Assembly: GCA_963457665.1 (NCBI GenBank)
Contig: OY735209.1
Location: 11,736,814-11,800,813 of the forward strand
Source: Thysanoteuthis rhombus
Taxonomy: Eukaryota > Mollusca > Cephalopoda > Oegopsida > Thysanoteuthidae
Reading direction: 5' to 3'
DNA: 64,000 bases
Shown: positions 43,482 to 54,484 of the stretch, in pieces
Layout: each line of letters starts with the position of its first letter
Numbering within the stretch: the first letter of the stretch is position 1
Made by a program: the position numbers and the translations under genes
Notes under the pieces: model-generated
Database searches by the model: none
What the model was told of the DNA's origin: nothing
What the model saw: the letters and a program-made list of their open reading frames with translations, nothing else

Positions 43482-44230
43482 GTGATCCCTTGCTATTCGC
43501 AGGAGTTGATAGCATTGAAATCTTTCATAAACAATAAACAAAACATTTTACTATTCCCTAATTATAAACATACAAATAAATAAATGAATACAGTGAAGCA
43601 GAAAATAAAAATTTTAGAACTTTACTTCTTTCAGGTGACAAATCAGAGTTTCTATTCGTATTAGTTAAAAACATAAAAACAGCCTTAGTCAGTTCGGAAA
43701 TCCTCTGCGAACACACTAAAATAGTTCATTTTTTTTTTTTACGACTGACTTATTGTTGATTTTTCAAAACTATTGAAAAAAAATACATGGTAGGTGCTAG
43801 TAAAAAGAATAATTAATGAAAACTATAAATTTCTTTTTCATGCTGCTATTTACATTGATCTAGATATTTTTGTTGCCTTTTAAATTTTTTTTCTGGTCCG
43901 TGAAAAGTTGTGATTGAAAAGCAACAAAATTATCAAGATGATTATGAGGTCTAAAAATACTGTTTGACTAACCGGTTCAGGAGTGTAAACATTGAACTAG
44001 TTCAAGTTTTCAACCACGGTATGTTTTCAATCGGGTTTATATTGTCTACATAGATGAAGTAATCGCACAAATATACGATACCTTGAACTTTCCAAAACTT
44101 TTTAGGTTTTGTTTATATTACATGGTCTATCATGTGTTTTTCCTCCCCGAATTTCCATCAAATTATTCAAGTCTGAACCACAAACTATCAAAACTGAAAA
44201 AGGAAAACCATGAATAGCAAGGGGTATCTG
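43482..44230. mobile_element. Pogo/Tigger-like non-autonomous element
   Basis: The left end GTGATCCCTTGCTATTCGCA and the right end (reverse complement) CAGATACCCCTTGCTATTCA are inverted over about 20 bases. Each is flanked by TA (43480-43481 and 44231-44232). TA targets and CAG...CCCTTGCTAT-style ends fit the pogo/Tigger branch of Tc1-mariner. The 749-bp interior has no transposase. It could also be a chance pairing of unrelated ends. Confidence 0.5.
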
Positions 44231-44654
44231 TATTATTATTATCAAGTTGTTACACATGAAATTTTTTTCTCACCTCTCTGAGAAAAATTCTAAAAGTGAA
44301 AGATTTACAAATGTAATTGCATTTTTTTTCCCCCAAATTCAATGTAAATAGAGATAGGTATAATTTGTTATTGGAGCTGACTGTGTCTAAGCTTAGAAAA
44401 GGTGAGGATAGGAAATTACTAAGGATTAGCTTAGTTGGCCACAAGGCCATGAGTAATGGGGAGGGGATCAAACCTCATAAACAATGGTCTATTAGAGTAG
44501 CTTGCTAAATTACCTTAATGGCAAGACAACCATGTATGTTAGGATAGAGAAGAAAAAGAGGACAAAGCGGTTATAGAAAGAATAAAGATATACAGGTGTC
44601 GAGTTGATCAATAAAATGGAATTAAAGATAAAAAAAAAGGCTGAAAATACATTA

Positions 44655-45115
44655 TAGCAGTGGTTCTCAAGATGGGGTTTGCAAAATCCATACAAGAGGT
44701 TTTCAAAAGAAAAATAATTTTCAAAGTTTTCCAAAATTTGTGATGGCATATCTTTTACTAGTATTGCAAATTTAGTACTTTTAGCACCAAAACTGCTAAA
44801 AATCGCTAAATTACATTCACTGACATCTGGACAATTTTCAAGCATATTTGGGAGAATGTTTTGGCCATTTTAGACATTTTGGGGCTATTTTTTTAAAAAT
44901 TTAGCACTTTTTAGCTAGTGCAAAAATATTTTTTGAGTTGGAAACATTATCTTTTACTATAATCACCTAACCAACATTAAAACTCTTTGGGGATTTGCAC
45001 TAATTTTTTTTTTTTTTTTTTTTTGAGAACATTAAGATATCCGTAGAGGGGAGGGGAGTTAAACAACTACTGCACCAAAGTATTCCAATATAAAGAGTCC
45101 AAGAACCCCCTAGAC
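44655..45115 (+). mobile_element. hAT-like remnant, poorly bounded
   Basis: GCAGTGGTTCTCAAGATGGG at 44658 is an hAT-type end. GAGTCCAAGAACCCCC near 45095 is a phrase often found inside such elements. The middle has repeated (T)TTTAGC(A/T)CTTTTAGC phrases. A 111-codon minus-strand frame inside is A/T-driven. Confidence 0.35.
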
Positions 45116-45119
45116 CCAC

Positions 45120-48100
45120 TCACCAACCCGAGCAAAGGAAGAGTCATGCTGAAATACAGAATTTAGAGAGAAAGAGAGAGGAAGCATTATTGGCTTTCAA
45201 GTAGTGCGAGTTAGTTATTTCCTCTTTTACCTATAGCCAGACTAACAGCAACAGAAAGCAAAAACTAATCTAATAACAGGAAATGGGCAGACATATACAG
45301 CAGTGAGAGATGAGGGAATTCAATTCTGAATATTTCCATATCTGGTCATCTTGAGAACACATTTGGGGCTTTTTTATTACTTCTATAGATCGTGTTTATG
45401 TTAGTGTGTGCACGTGTGTGTGTCAGCGGAAGGAGCAGGGAAAATATACAAATCCAATTAAAGACCTCAAGTAGACATATCAACGCTTCTTTACAAAGTT
45501 TAATGCATGACACAGTTAAGAACTTTTACAATCATATAAAGAACCAAGATATTTCCGTTAACTCCAATAAGAATCACTTCTGAAGAATTAAACAATTAGA
45601 TTTTAATTATTTTAAATCACGTATGAAAAGCCAACAAGATAATCCATTACACAATATCATCAGAAAACCAATAGATTCAAATTAGAAAAAAAAAAAGCAT
45701 CAGCAAGAATTAATGTTTATGGCATCTTTATATCTTAAAAGTATAAAGGTCTCCGACAGAAAACAGTTGAAAGTGTGAGAGATAGGAAATTGTTTGCTTA
45801 ATAGGATTGTTAACTCCAAGAAATTCTTTCTTTTTTTTTCCAATCCGAACCATAAAGTTTTTAAAGGTGTTCTAGATTTTCAGTATTTAGGTGCCCAAGA
45901 ACCTTTATTACAATTTTCATTCTAACCAATCCAACATTTCCAAAATTCAATATTTTCTGCACATTGACACATGGTTATCAATTTAATATTTTGTCAACAT
46001 TTAAGCCAAATTTCAGCAAAATTGTTCAGAATTTTAGAAATTTCCCCTGTAAACAAACAAACAAATCGGCCATAATTCACTATTCCCCAGGCAGAATCTC
46101 TCCACAAGCCTACATACAAAACTTCATTGAAATATATAAAGGATGGAGAAGATATCCAATTGAGAAATGATAGTCCCTGGCTTTTTTTTCTGCTGGGGGA
46201 CAAAAATATTTTTTCAAATTGGTACCTCCAACTCTTAACAAGAAAGCAATATGTGGCAAAGAAAAAAAAAAAATTCCAGATTTTAGAAGAATGTAGCCCC
46301 AAGTTGAGATAGCCCCCCCACCACCAAAAAATGAGATTTCACTATTTCTGTAGGAGTTAACATGCTAGACAGACAAATTTGAAATCTATCATTAAAATTG
46401 TTTCAAAAATAAAATCATTCAAATGATTTTTATATAACAATTACTGATTTGATCAAATTTTTCCTCATCACCTAAAAAAATAATGGAAAATAAATCTATT
46501 CACACCAAACTAATAATTTCGAGTAAATGATAATCAAAACAAAGTCAAAACTAGACCTTACAGCTCCTTTCAAGGTGTTATGGATGATCATAAATGAAGG
46601 GAAAAAATAGGACAATAATATTTTCTTTACTGCTAATGTATTTGTGTTGCTTTTGTAAGCAAAATGTAAAAAATTTTTACAATTTCTTGACCGGTTTCTA
46701 ATACTTACTAATTGCTTCACAAATGTATGAAAAAATGAAGACAAAAAACAAAAAGACAAAGAACAAAACAAAAAGGAATTAATTCTATTAAAAACCTCCA
46801 GTGCATAAGATTTTTTTCAATTTCACAACTCTGGATAAATAAAACTGTTTTACTTATTGATTAGTCACAAAGAATGAAGATTTTTGAAAAATTCAAAAAC
46901 ATTTATCTGCAAAATTAGCTCCTGAAAAGAAGTTTCAAAAATCATAGCTCAAATTTTTTTTTTATGTATAATTCTAAAAAGCCAACTACAAACTTCCTAA
47001 AACCAACAAAAATGTTTTAGTTTTATAGAATCTCACCCCACACCCTGAATCAAGAACTCATCTCTCAGGTTTTCATAGGTATTTTAATTATTCACGGGAT
47101 ATTTAATGAATATTTAATGGAAATCTGAATAAGGAAGAAGAAAAACAGTCAGTTTTTCTTTAAAAAATCCAAGAGGTGTAACAATTCCCTGTTGCATTGA
47201 TATATTGCAATCATTGATACATGAAATTTCTTTAATGATTCTAACAATTTTTTTAGCTCATTTAAAAATTTTCCAAAATGTTGTTCTGGAGCTTTTTGGA
47301 GTTTTTTTTTTTTGCGAGAGAGGAAAAAGGCCAAATTGCAACAATAGCACTGACAGTTTCAAAGTCTTATTTACTATTTTACAGCAAGACAACTTGGCAA
47401 CTCAGTTCCTCTCAATTCCTCACCCTCCAAAAAGGATACAATTTGGGAGAGGAATGCTCGTGTTGACATTCAAATTTTTCTACAGTAGTCAGTAGTAATC
47501 ATCTATCAGGGCAGAAGGGGTTGGGAAGGGAGGGGACAGGGAGTAATGTGGCCAATTATGCATTTTATAAACTCATGTCTGATGCTTCTGGGTATCCATA
47601 TATTTCACTGTACTTAAAATAATTAATAAACAAAAAACATGGCAGGTTCACAATTATTATTAAATCATATTTCCAAGTTTTGAAAATATTATTACACTAC
47701 ATTTCACATTTACCAGGCTTGTATCATAAAGTTCAATACCCACCCCCCCACCAGCCCAATTAAAAAAATTAAAAAAATAAAAAGTTTAGATAAAATTTGC
47801 TTAAGAAACTTCCGAAAAAAAAAAAAAAAATTTGTAAAATACATTCTGAACAAAAAATTACTTAATGCAATTTTCTGTATGCAAATCATTACTTCCCATC
47901 GTTTACATTGTGTAAACAACATTTTCAAAAACAAAAATCTCCACTTCTAAATATAGGAATCAAATAATTCTTATAAAAGTTTTGTATACATTATCTAATT
48001 GCTTTTTCGTCAAAATTTCAGGAGGCACTTTTTTTTTTCAAAAGAAAAAAACCTATGAATTTTAAGTAATAGAAATGTCTGCCCTCAAATGCAACTAAAT

Positions 48101-48120
48101 TACCTATAATTATAATCAAT
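45120..48120. other. About 3 kb of unassigned AT-rich DNA
   Basis: I recognise no repeat family, exon or motif. Frames of 60-102 codons (45964-46312, 46496-46771, 47149-47495) are low-complexity F/K/I-rich readings. Bases 46310-46325 contain a C-rich run (CCCCCCCACCACC). Confidence 0.4.
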
Positions 48121-48138
48121 TCAATTTTGGGGACTATA

Positions 48139-48671
48139 GTAGGGGCACCGGTCCACAGTGGGCGGCAAGTAGGAGCACCGGTCCACAGTGGGCGGCAAGT
48201 AGGAGCACCGGTCCACAGTGGGCGGCAAGTAGGAGCACCGGTCCACAGTGGGCGGCAAGTAGGAGCACCGGTCCACAGTGGGCGGCAAGTAGGGGCACCG
48301 GTCCACAGTGGGCGGCAAGTAGGGGCACCGGTCCACAGTGGGCGGCAAGTAGGGGCACCGGTCCACAGTGGGCGGCAAGTAGGGGCACCGGTCCACAGTG
48401 GGCGGCAAGTAGGGGCACCGGTCCACAGTGGGCAGCAAGTAGGGGCACCGGTCCACAGTGGGCGGCAAGTAGGGGCACCGGTCCACAGTGGGCAGCAAGT
48501 AGGGGCACCGGTCCACAGTGGGCGGCAAGTAGGGGCACCGGTCCACAGTGGGCGGCAAGTAGGGGCACCGGTCCACAGTGGGCGGCAAGTAGGGGCACCG
48601 GTCCACAGTGGGCAGCAAGTAGGGGCACCGGTCCACAGTGGGCAGCAAGTAGGGGCACCGGTCCACGGTGG
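48139..48671. repeat. 30-bp GC-rich minisatellite, ~17.7 units
   Basis: The unit is AGGGGCACCGGTCCACAGTG followed by GGCGGCAAGT, exactly 30 bp, with 17 full units and a 21-base partial. Units 2-5 read AGGAGC where the others read AGGGGC; units 10, 12, 16 and 17 read GGCAGC where the others read GGCGGC. Each full unit has two CpG (in CCGG and GGCGG) and most contain GGGCGG, the Sp1/KLF GC-box core. Because 30 is a multiple of three and the unit has a stop in only one of six frames, frames of 185, 192 and 230 codons appear (GAPVHSGRQV, LAAHCGPVPL, PTVDRCPYLP). I see no start, splice or signal context making any of them a gene. Confidence 0.97.
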
Positions 48672-48859
48672 TTCGATACGTTAAAACAGAACATTTTAAA
48701 CTTAGTATGCAAACACTTATTACATTACAGCTAACTTTATACGTCTGCAAAATTTTATTAAAGGTTTTTACACAACAATATTTTTTTTGATTGAACTTCG
48801 TTACGGTTGACAAGCTTTTTGGTACAATTTTCTGGGCAAGTAAGGTAATAACTGGAGAA

Positions 48860-49085
48860 TGCTTTGCATAAGTGCTCGCTCATCCACACTTCTCCATCAA
48901 GCATAACAAAATGTCTCATCACTGGCATGCCACACAATCAAGATCTCTGGTGATGGAACATAGCCCTAGGGTAAGAAGATTCATGTGTTTGCAAGGGCAT
49001 TAGTGCAAAATTAACATATTCAGTTTGGGCTGGAATCTGAACTCTGTTTGCAGGTTCGGGTTTTTTGGTTCCAATGAGATATGCT
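48860..49085 (-). mobile_element. tRNA-derived SINE S2
   Basis: TTGCAAGGGCATTAGTGCAA at about 48995 is the S2 body phrase. On the minus strand a head-like region GAACCTGCAAACAGAGTTCA lies near 49055. The far part (CTCATCACTGGCATGCCACA) is shared with 1556-1575. Confidence 0.5.
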
Positions 49086-49325
49086 AAAGAGCACCTCTCA
49101 TAAAAAGTCAAGAAAGAGTTCTACAACACAATTTACCAAATCATTTATTTGGTCAAGTAAAATAACAAAAAAACAAACAACTTTGAATCACCAACACCCT
49201 ATACATGCTTCCTTTTACCTCATATACCAAGTATTGGTGGTTGTAAAATGAAGTTAACTTGATGAAAATACCAGTAGGGTTTGAATAATAAATTCAATTT
49301 TTTTTCAAGTTCAAAAAAAAAAAAA

Positions 49326-49651
49326 GGTCTGGTTAATCACCCAGAAACCATCACTTGACAAATTTCTTTGAGGAAGATGTTATGTTGAGGTGATCAACTT
49401 ACCTTACAAATGGTCCCCCCAACCTATTCAGAGAGTAGGGGTATCTTTAAAAACCGAGGAAAAAAAGAAAAAAAAACAAAAAAAAAACACATTTCCCCTA
49501 TGGGAGTCTATGTGCAAAATTCCAAGTTTCTACAATGAATGGTTACGGCTGTGCACGTCTAGATACATAGATATACATATAAATGTCAGAACACAAGAAT
49601 AACCTAAACCCAGTAACAGTGTTTAAACCAGTACGTTGTGGGTAGTGGCGA
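49326..49651 (+). repeat. Repeat family R1, copy j (variant 3' half)
   Basis: AGGTCTGGTTAATCACCCAG, then an internal deletion, then the variant 3' half shared with copy a: GCAAAATTCCAAGTTTCTAC, AGATACATAGATATACATAT and GTTTAAACCAGTACGTTGTG. Confidence 0.7.
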
Positions 49652-50054
49652 TGAAGGAGAGGAGAGAGAGTACAGTAAATTAAATGTTTACCAAATAATT
49701 AAGACAGTAGCAGCAAAGGCATGTCCTCAGTGAAAGTATGTTAATTAACATCCAGATCCGGGTCTACTGACATTGCTATATTAAGTTACTTCAGCGGATG
49801 TTAAATATAAAATTGTAAAACATGCCCCAGATATTATATGCAATAAATGCACACATGTAGAAAAGATCATTTACCTCTGTCCTAGAAGTTCAAGAGGTAC
49901 ATTGGTTCCTCTCTGAATGAGGACAATCCGTTCCACCTAATGTCTCGTTAAATAAAAATTTGTTGGGTGGATAATTAAACCAAAGAGATTTCAGTAATTT
50001 TTTTCCTAATAAAAATATTGGGCTCCTAAAACCTTGTTAATAACATTGTAAATT

Positions 50055-50425
50055 ATTCATAATATGATAATTACTTCCTAAATGATGTATGAATACAAAC
50101 AAAAATTTAAATAATATAATAAATGAATAATCTTATAATTCTCTAGATGTCCGTCCGTCCTTCCTTCCGTCAATAATTGCCTGGATACTAGACATCAATC
50201 TAGATAATTATAAATGAAATCTAGATGATTCTGGATAATTATGTAAAATTTCATAATTTTTTCATTTTTTTTTTTTTTGAAAACTAGAAATACTCTGTTC
50301 AGAGATTTTCTTTTTGGCAATTGAGACCTCCTGTTGAATGCAATTTGGTCTTTAGAGTCCCTCGCTATGAGAGGTACTGTATATGCATTCATTCCACGCA
50401 ATATCTCTGATAGCTCTCAATGAAT
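50055..50425 (+). repeat. Repeat R4, copy 1
   Basis: TGTCCGTCCGTCC, GATAATTATAAATGAAATCT, AGATGATTCTGGATAATTAT, TTTTCTTTTTGGCAATTGAG, ACCTCCTGTTGAATGCAATT and TATATGCATTCAT match 61862-62225 in the same order. Confidence 0.65.
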
Positions 50426-50429
50426 TACA

Positions 50430-51770
50430 ATAAAATTTCGTAGAAGGATGGAAAATAGTGGAAAAGAATGAGGAATTTTTTTTAATGGAGATTTTGACTA
50501 CTGCAAATTATGCATTTGGAGATAAAAGCCCTTTTCTATTGAAAGTTATGCAATGCGGGATAAAAGCCCTTACTTACAGATAGAACAGACTTGCCATCGA
50601 TCATAATAAAATGGAAATTTTATTGAGTTAGCCATGAAATTGCAATGACGGAAAATCCCGCCACTCATGGTTAATGGGTGGATGCTGTTCACCAAAACTT
50701 GGCAACAGTGATTCTCCTCTAGGCGTTTGCTTGCTCCAATCACATTATGTTTGGTAACACTTATTTCTGTAATGTGTCTGCTCAGCAAAGTCAGTTCTGA
50801 GGAAACTGGGATTCCTATCATAGAACTCAAATTGCTTTAGTCTGGTTAAATTCCTAACTGTCTTTTACCAAACTCATACCAAATCCAATACAAAGTACAA
50901 ATACTAGTCTCTCATACAGGGCAATTTTTAACATCATACTATCCTGTGATACTTAGCAAATGGATCAACCAGATTGATTGATGATTTATTGCAGAAACAT
51001 CCGAATGCAAAATTACTACTTACACATCTGAGCCAATTTCTATGAAATACTTTGGAGAAAGTTGACACCTTATCAAAAAACTTTAAAATCATATAAATCT
51101 AATTTTATCGTCAGAATCTCTACTTCAGTATTAAGAATTAAGTTAGAGAAACAACCAAGATAGAATTATCTGTTTACACTTCATAAAACCAAATGTATTT
51201 AGAAAAAAAAAAAATACCATGACTAAAATTGTGCAAAAATGTAAGCAGTGTCTACTGTTGTAATAATTTAGCATTGGAAAATTGACTGAAATTTTAGTAC
51301 ACCAAGACTTCATAAAATTATAACTATTTATTGGATTTTAGTAAAATTTTCACGACTAATAAAGGATGGAATTTTTCCAACGCCTTTTTTTTTGATATTG
51401 TACATTTGCACTGCTCAAAGTAAAAAGGGGGACCTTGTATTTGAAAAAGATGAATATCAGCAGGTTTCTTTGTCTCCAACTGAGCCGTAACATAAGCTTT
51501 ATAATCAAAAGACAAAAAATAAAATCAATTTACTTGCTAATTTATTTATTACCTTTGAATGACACGAAGATATCTTTTCAAATGATACATAAATTTATTT
51601 ATATTTGGAAATAAGATAAAATATTAAGGTTTCTTTGATCTTTTTGCTGCTTCTGTCACTTCATGTAAAGGCCCCAACTGAGCTTAACAGCATCAGTTTT
51701 TAACAAATAGGTTTTAGAAGTACAGAAATTCATTGGCTATGACAGATATAGAAGTATATGAAATCATTAT
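50430..51770. other. Unassigned AT-rich DNA
   Basis: No family or exon is recognised. GCGGGATAAAAGCCCTT near 50554 repeats GGAGATAAAAGCCCTT at 50518, a 36-bp-spaced duplication. An 86-codon minus-strand frame (50570-50830) has no motif. Confidence 0.35.
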
Positions 51771-51774
51771 GAGG

Positions 51775-52489
51775 AATGTCAAATTATTTGCTGACGACAT
51801 CACACTATGTCAAAAACCTTCATGAACTCCAGACAATGATCAACATACTGAAAGAAGGAAACAAGAAAGAGGATTTTCATATGATTTTCTGTAAAATCAA
51901 TGTCATGTACAACGCAACAATTAAAATTGAAAACGTTGAATTAAGAGACAGAAGATCACTACTACCCTAAACAAAGAATCTACAAGAAATTCTCAAAAGG
52001 AGAGATCAAACTAAGAATCACCCCAGGCTGGCAAGCTAAACATTCAAGAACAAAAAAATTCCTTCAGTTCAGAAAGAATGGTCTATAACGAATATGTCCT
52101 CCTGAGCATCACCTATCGAGCTGTAATGTAGAACCTAACCAAAAGATAGGCTCTTGAACTAAGAACTACACATTGTGCAAAGGAAGGGATCATGCTTGGC
52201 GTCACAGTATATCGGAGAAAAAACAGATATAGAATCCATTAGAAAAATCAAATGGCAATGGGCAGGTCATGCTGCAAGAGTGGCAGACAACTGCAAGACA
52301 TCACGACTCTCACAGTGGATCCCCAGAGATCATATGCAAGACAGTGGCCAGCAGGAAATAAGATGGGGTGATAATTGAGACAGCTTCAGGAGATATTGGT
52401 GCCACACTGCCCATGATAGAAACATCTGGTGAATCATGAGGAAGGTCCACGTCCAACAACTAATATTGAAAAGATGATGATGATACAAA
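51775..52489 (+). mobile_element. RTE-like LINE, 3' third
   Basis: It begins inside the RT catalytic motif C (LFADDIT), then NLHELQTMINILKEGNKK, IKIENVEL, the EIKLRITPGWQA block, (TWR)NLTKR, IESIRKIKWQWAGHAARVAD, PRDHMQDSGQQEIRWGD and the RKVHVQQ end with a GATGATGATG tail. 5' truncation falls exactly at FADD. It is broken by stops and frame changes. Confidence 0.8.
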
Positions 52490-52494
52490 TAGTC

Positions 52495-53315
52495 ATAAAA
52501 TTTTTAGAGCTAACATTCTCCAAAATACCTTTTGAGTAAATGCTCTCAAAAGTGGGTAATTAAACTTGGTTCAAATAAACAAACCATAAAAAAAGCCTCA
52601 AATAATCTGATTTGGCCAAGTGACAAAGACTATTAGATGATAATGAAATAGGTTTCATAAATCAATAAATTAAATCCATTTTACCGTTTTATAAGATTCC
52701 TGCATTAACTTTTATCATGTAGTGTTTATTTGATGAAAGCTCAAAATAGAGAGGAAAGTATCTAGATGAATTATTTCCATTCATTCATTCATCTGGAGAA
52801 TCAGAAGCTCAAAACTAATCCTCTTTTTTTTTGCAATATTGGAGTTGGGTTATTCTTAAAAGAAACCACTCAGGTTTTGCAAACAGTTTCTATATTCAAA
52901 CACAAATGAAACTTTCTTTTTTTTATTACCTTTATTGATTATGTGAGAGCTTTTGCTTTCCACCTGCCAAGGTCACTATTGAAGTTTTCTAAACTTAAAT
53001 TCCTTAGAGTGTGTGTGTGAGAGTGTGTAATGAGCCATAATTCTGTCACATGTTCCTGAACATGACAAGATTAATGCTAGGATTCTCAAAGATTTGATAT
53101 AAGGTAACAAAAAATTACAAATAAGGATATGAAAATTTGAAACCCCCAATACGGCCATGATTTTATTGAATATTTAACTAATTGCAACCTAACTATTTGA
53201 CTACTCAACAGGGACGAGGTATGGAAATTCAGGACAATCAGAGAAAGAAGAAATTGATATTACCCATATTGTAACATAGCTTCCATTGGAAAATTCTGTT
53301 TACCACCATCATATT
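52495..53315. other. Unassigned AT-rich DNA
   Basis: Nothing recognised. Confidence 0.35.
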
Positions 53316-53323
53316 AGGATATT

Positions 53324-53367
53324 ACACCTGAAGAAGGCCATAGAATAAATCAGCCGAAACGTTGTGT
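53324..53367 (+). repeat. Penelope-like terminal motif, hammerhead-like (plus)
   Basis: ACACCTGAAGAAGGC, a 14-base loop, then AGCCGAAACGTTGTGT. ACAC pairs with GTGT and GGC with GCC, leaving CTGAAGA and GAAAC unpaired, close to the CUGAUGA/GAAA core of hammerhead ribozymes. A instead of U at the fourth core base should abolish cleavage. Hammerhead motifs are known from Penelope-like element ends, and this genome has such a remnant at 28 kb. Confidence 0.5.
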
Positions 53368-53460
53368 TCAGGATACAAACAAGGAGTTGAATCTTCCTAA
53401 AAAATCTTTGAAAGTTAATGACTCTTCTCAAAACTACAGACAGTGAACTCTGAGTTATTG

Positions 53461-53504
53461 ACACAACATTTTGGCAGCTCCATTCTATAGCCTTCTTCAG
53501 GTGT
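53461..53504 (-). repeat. Penelope-like terminal motif, hammerhead-like (minus)
   Basis: The reverse complement reads ACACCTGAAGAAGGCTATAG, a loop, then AGCTGCCAAAATGTTGTGT. It has the same 44-base length as the plus-strand motif, head to head with it and 93 bases away. GAAAC has become CAAAA here. Confidence 0.5.
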
Positions 53505-53769
53505 ACTTCAGTAGCAACACTTATAACATAGGATTTAGGTGTTTTCCTTCCCTTTTCTAGTTAGGCCTAGATTTCCATACCTTGAATTAATTTGTTCATC
53601 TTGGTTCATGACATTCTGGCATGATGATCATCAGGAAATACACAGTTTATATATGTAATAAATGTAAAAACAACCTGAAAGTTGTGAGATATATATATAT
53701 CTCAAGTTTCAGGTTGTTTCCACATTTATCCTATAACCATGAATAAAGAAATGGATATATAATCCACCA

Positions 53770-54010
53770 GAATTATAAATGCATTATCTTTATTTTGGAC
53801 TATTTGAACCGACATCCTATATTACATGGTGAATGTATAATTTGGCCTAGATAGTATAAATAGAACTAGCAATAAGCTCAATGGTAAGAGCAGTGTCACA
53901 TTAACGGCTTCCTGTTGGATGCAGATCAGATTCCTCCAGAGGCACATTTCTTTGATTGTTCATTCTATTTACACTGTCTAGGCCAACTGACACACTCACT
54001 GAATGATAAC
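53770..54010 (+). mobile_element. Repeat R7 followed by SINE S1
   Basis: Bases 53770-53870 match R7 at 37.8 kb. S1 begins at about 53872: AGCTCAATGGTAAGAGCAGT, CCTGTTGGATGCAGATCAGA, then TTCATTCTATTTACACTGTC and TAGGCCAACTGA. The S1 tail therefore occurs in both directions here (reversed in R7, forward in S1). Confidence 0.6.
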
Positions 54011-54159
54011 AGGATGTTGGGTCACATAAAAATAACACCACTATTATCACAACCAATGAGCAAGCTGCTTGGATTGGAGATAAAGCAGAGCAATATTTCT
54101 CTTTGCAAGATTCATTTTGAAGTATATAGGTTCTCAGTCAATCAGTCAGTTCCAGTTAT

Positions 54160-54478
54160 GTTAAACAACAGAAAGAGGAAGGAAAGGAAAAGGTGTGATG
54201 TCATTGAAAGAATATCTATTCCAATCAATTTCTTTCTCCCAGCTGCTATGATATAATAGAACGTAAGAGGTCTTTGAAAAAAAGCCAAAAATATTCATTT
54301 ACAATTTTTATATAAAATAATGCTCGCAGAATATTTCCATATTGCAAAGTGTGAGAATCAATTCTCAAAGAAAGACTACTTGCTCTCCTTCCTTTACCTC
54401 CTCTTCTTTCTCCTCTTCCTCCTTCTCCTACTGTGGATGGTGGACGCATTGGTGAACCCATGGTTCTTGTTTAATTGA
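54160..54478 (-). repeat. Repeat family R3, copy 4
   Basis: On the minus strand: CAAGAACCATGGGTTCACCA, ATGCGTCCACCATCCACAGT, an AGGAGAAGGAGGAAGAGG run, AATTGATTCTCACACTTTGC and AATATGGAAATATTCTGCGA. The trinucleotide block is AGGAGG-type here and GTAGTAATA-type in copy 3. Confidence 0.7.
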
Positions 54479-54484
54479 GGAGGA

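Noticed and set aside
48121-48813. CRISPR-like array or a repeat-protein gene
   Set aside because: The 30-bp units are contiguous with no unique spacers, so it is not a CRISPR array. The open frames follow from unit length divisible by three.
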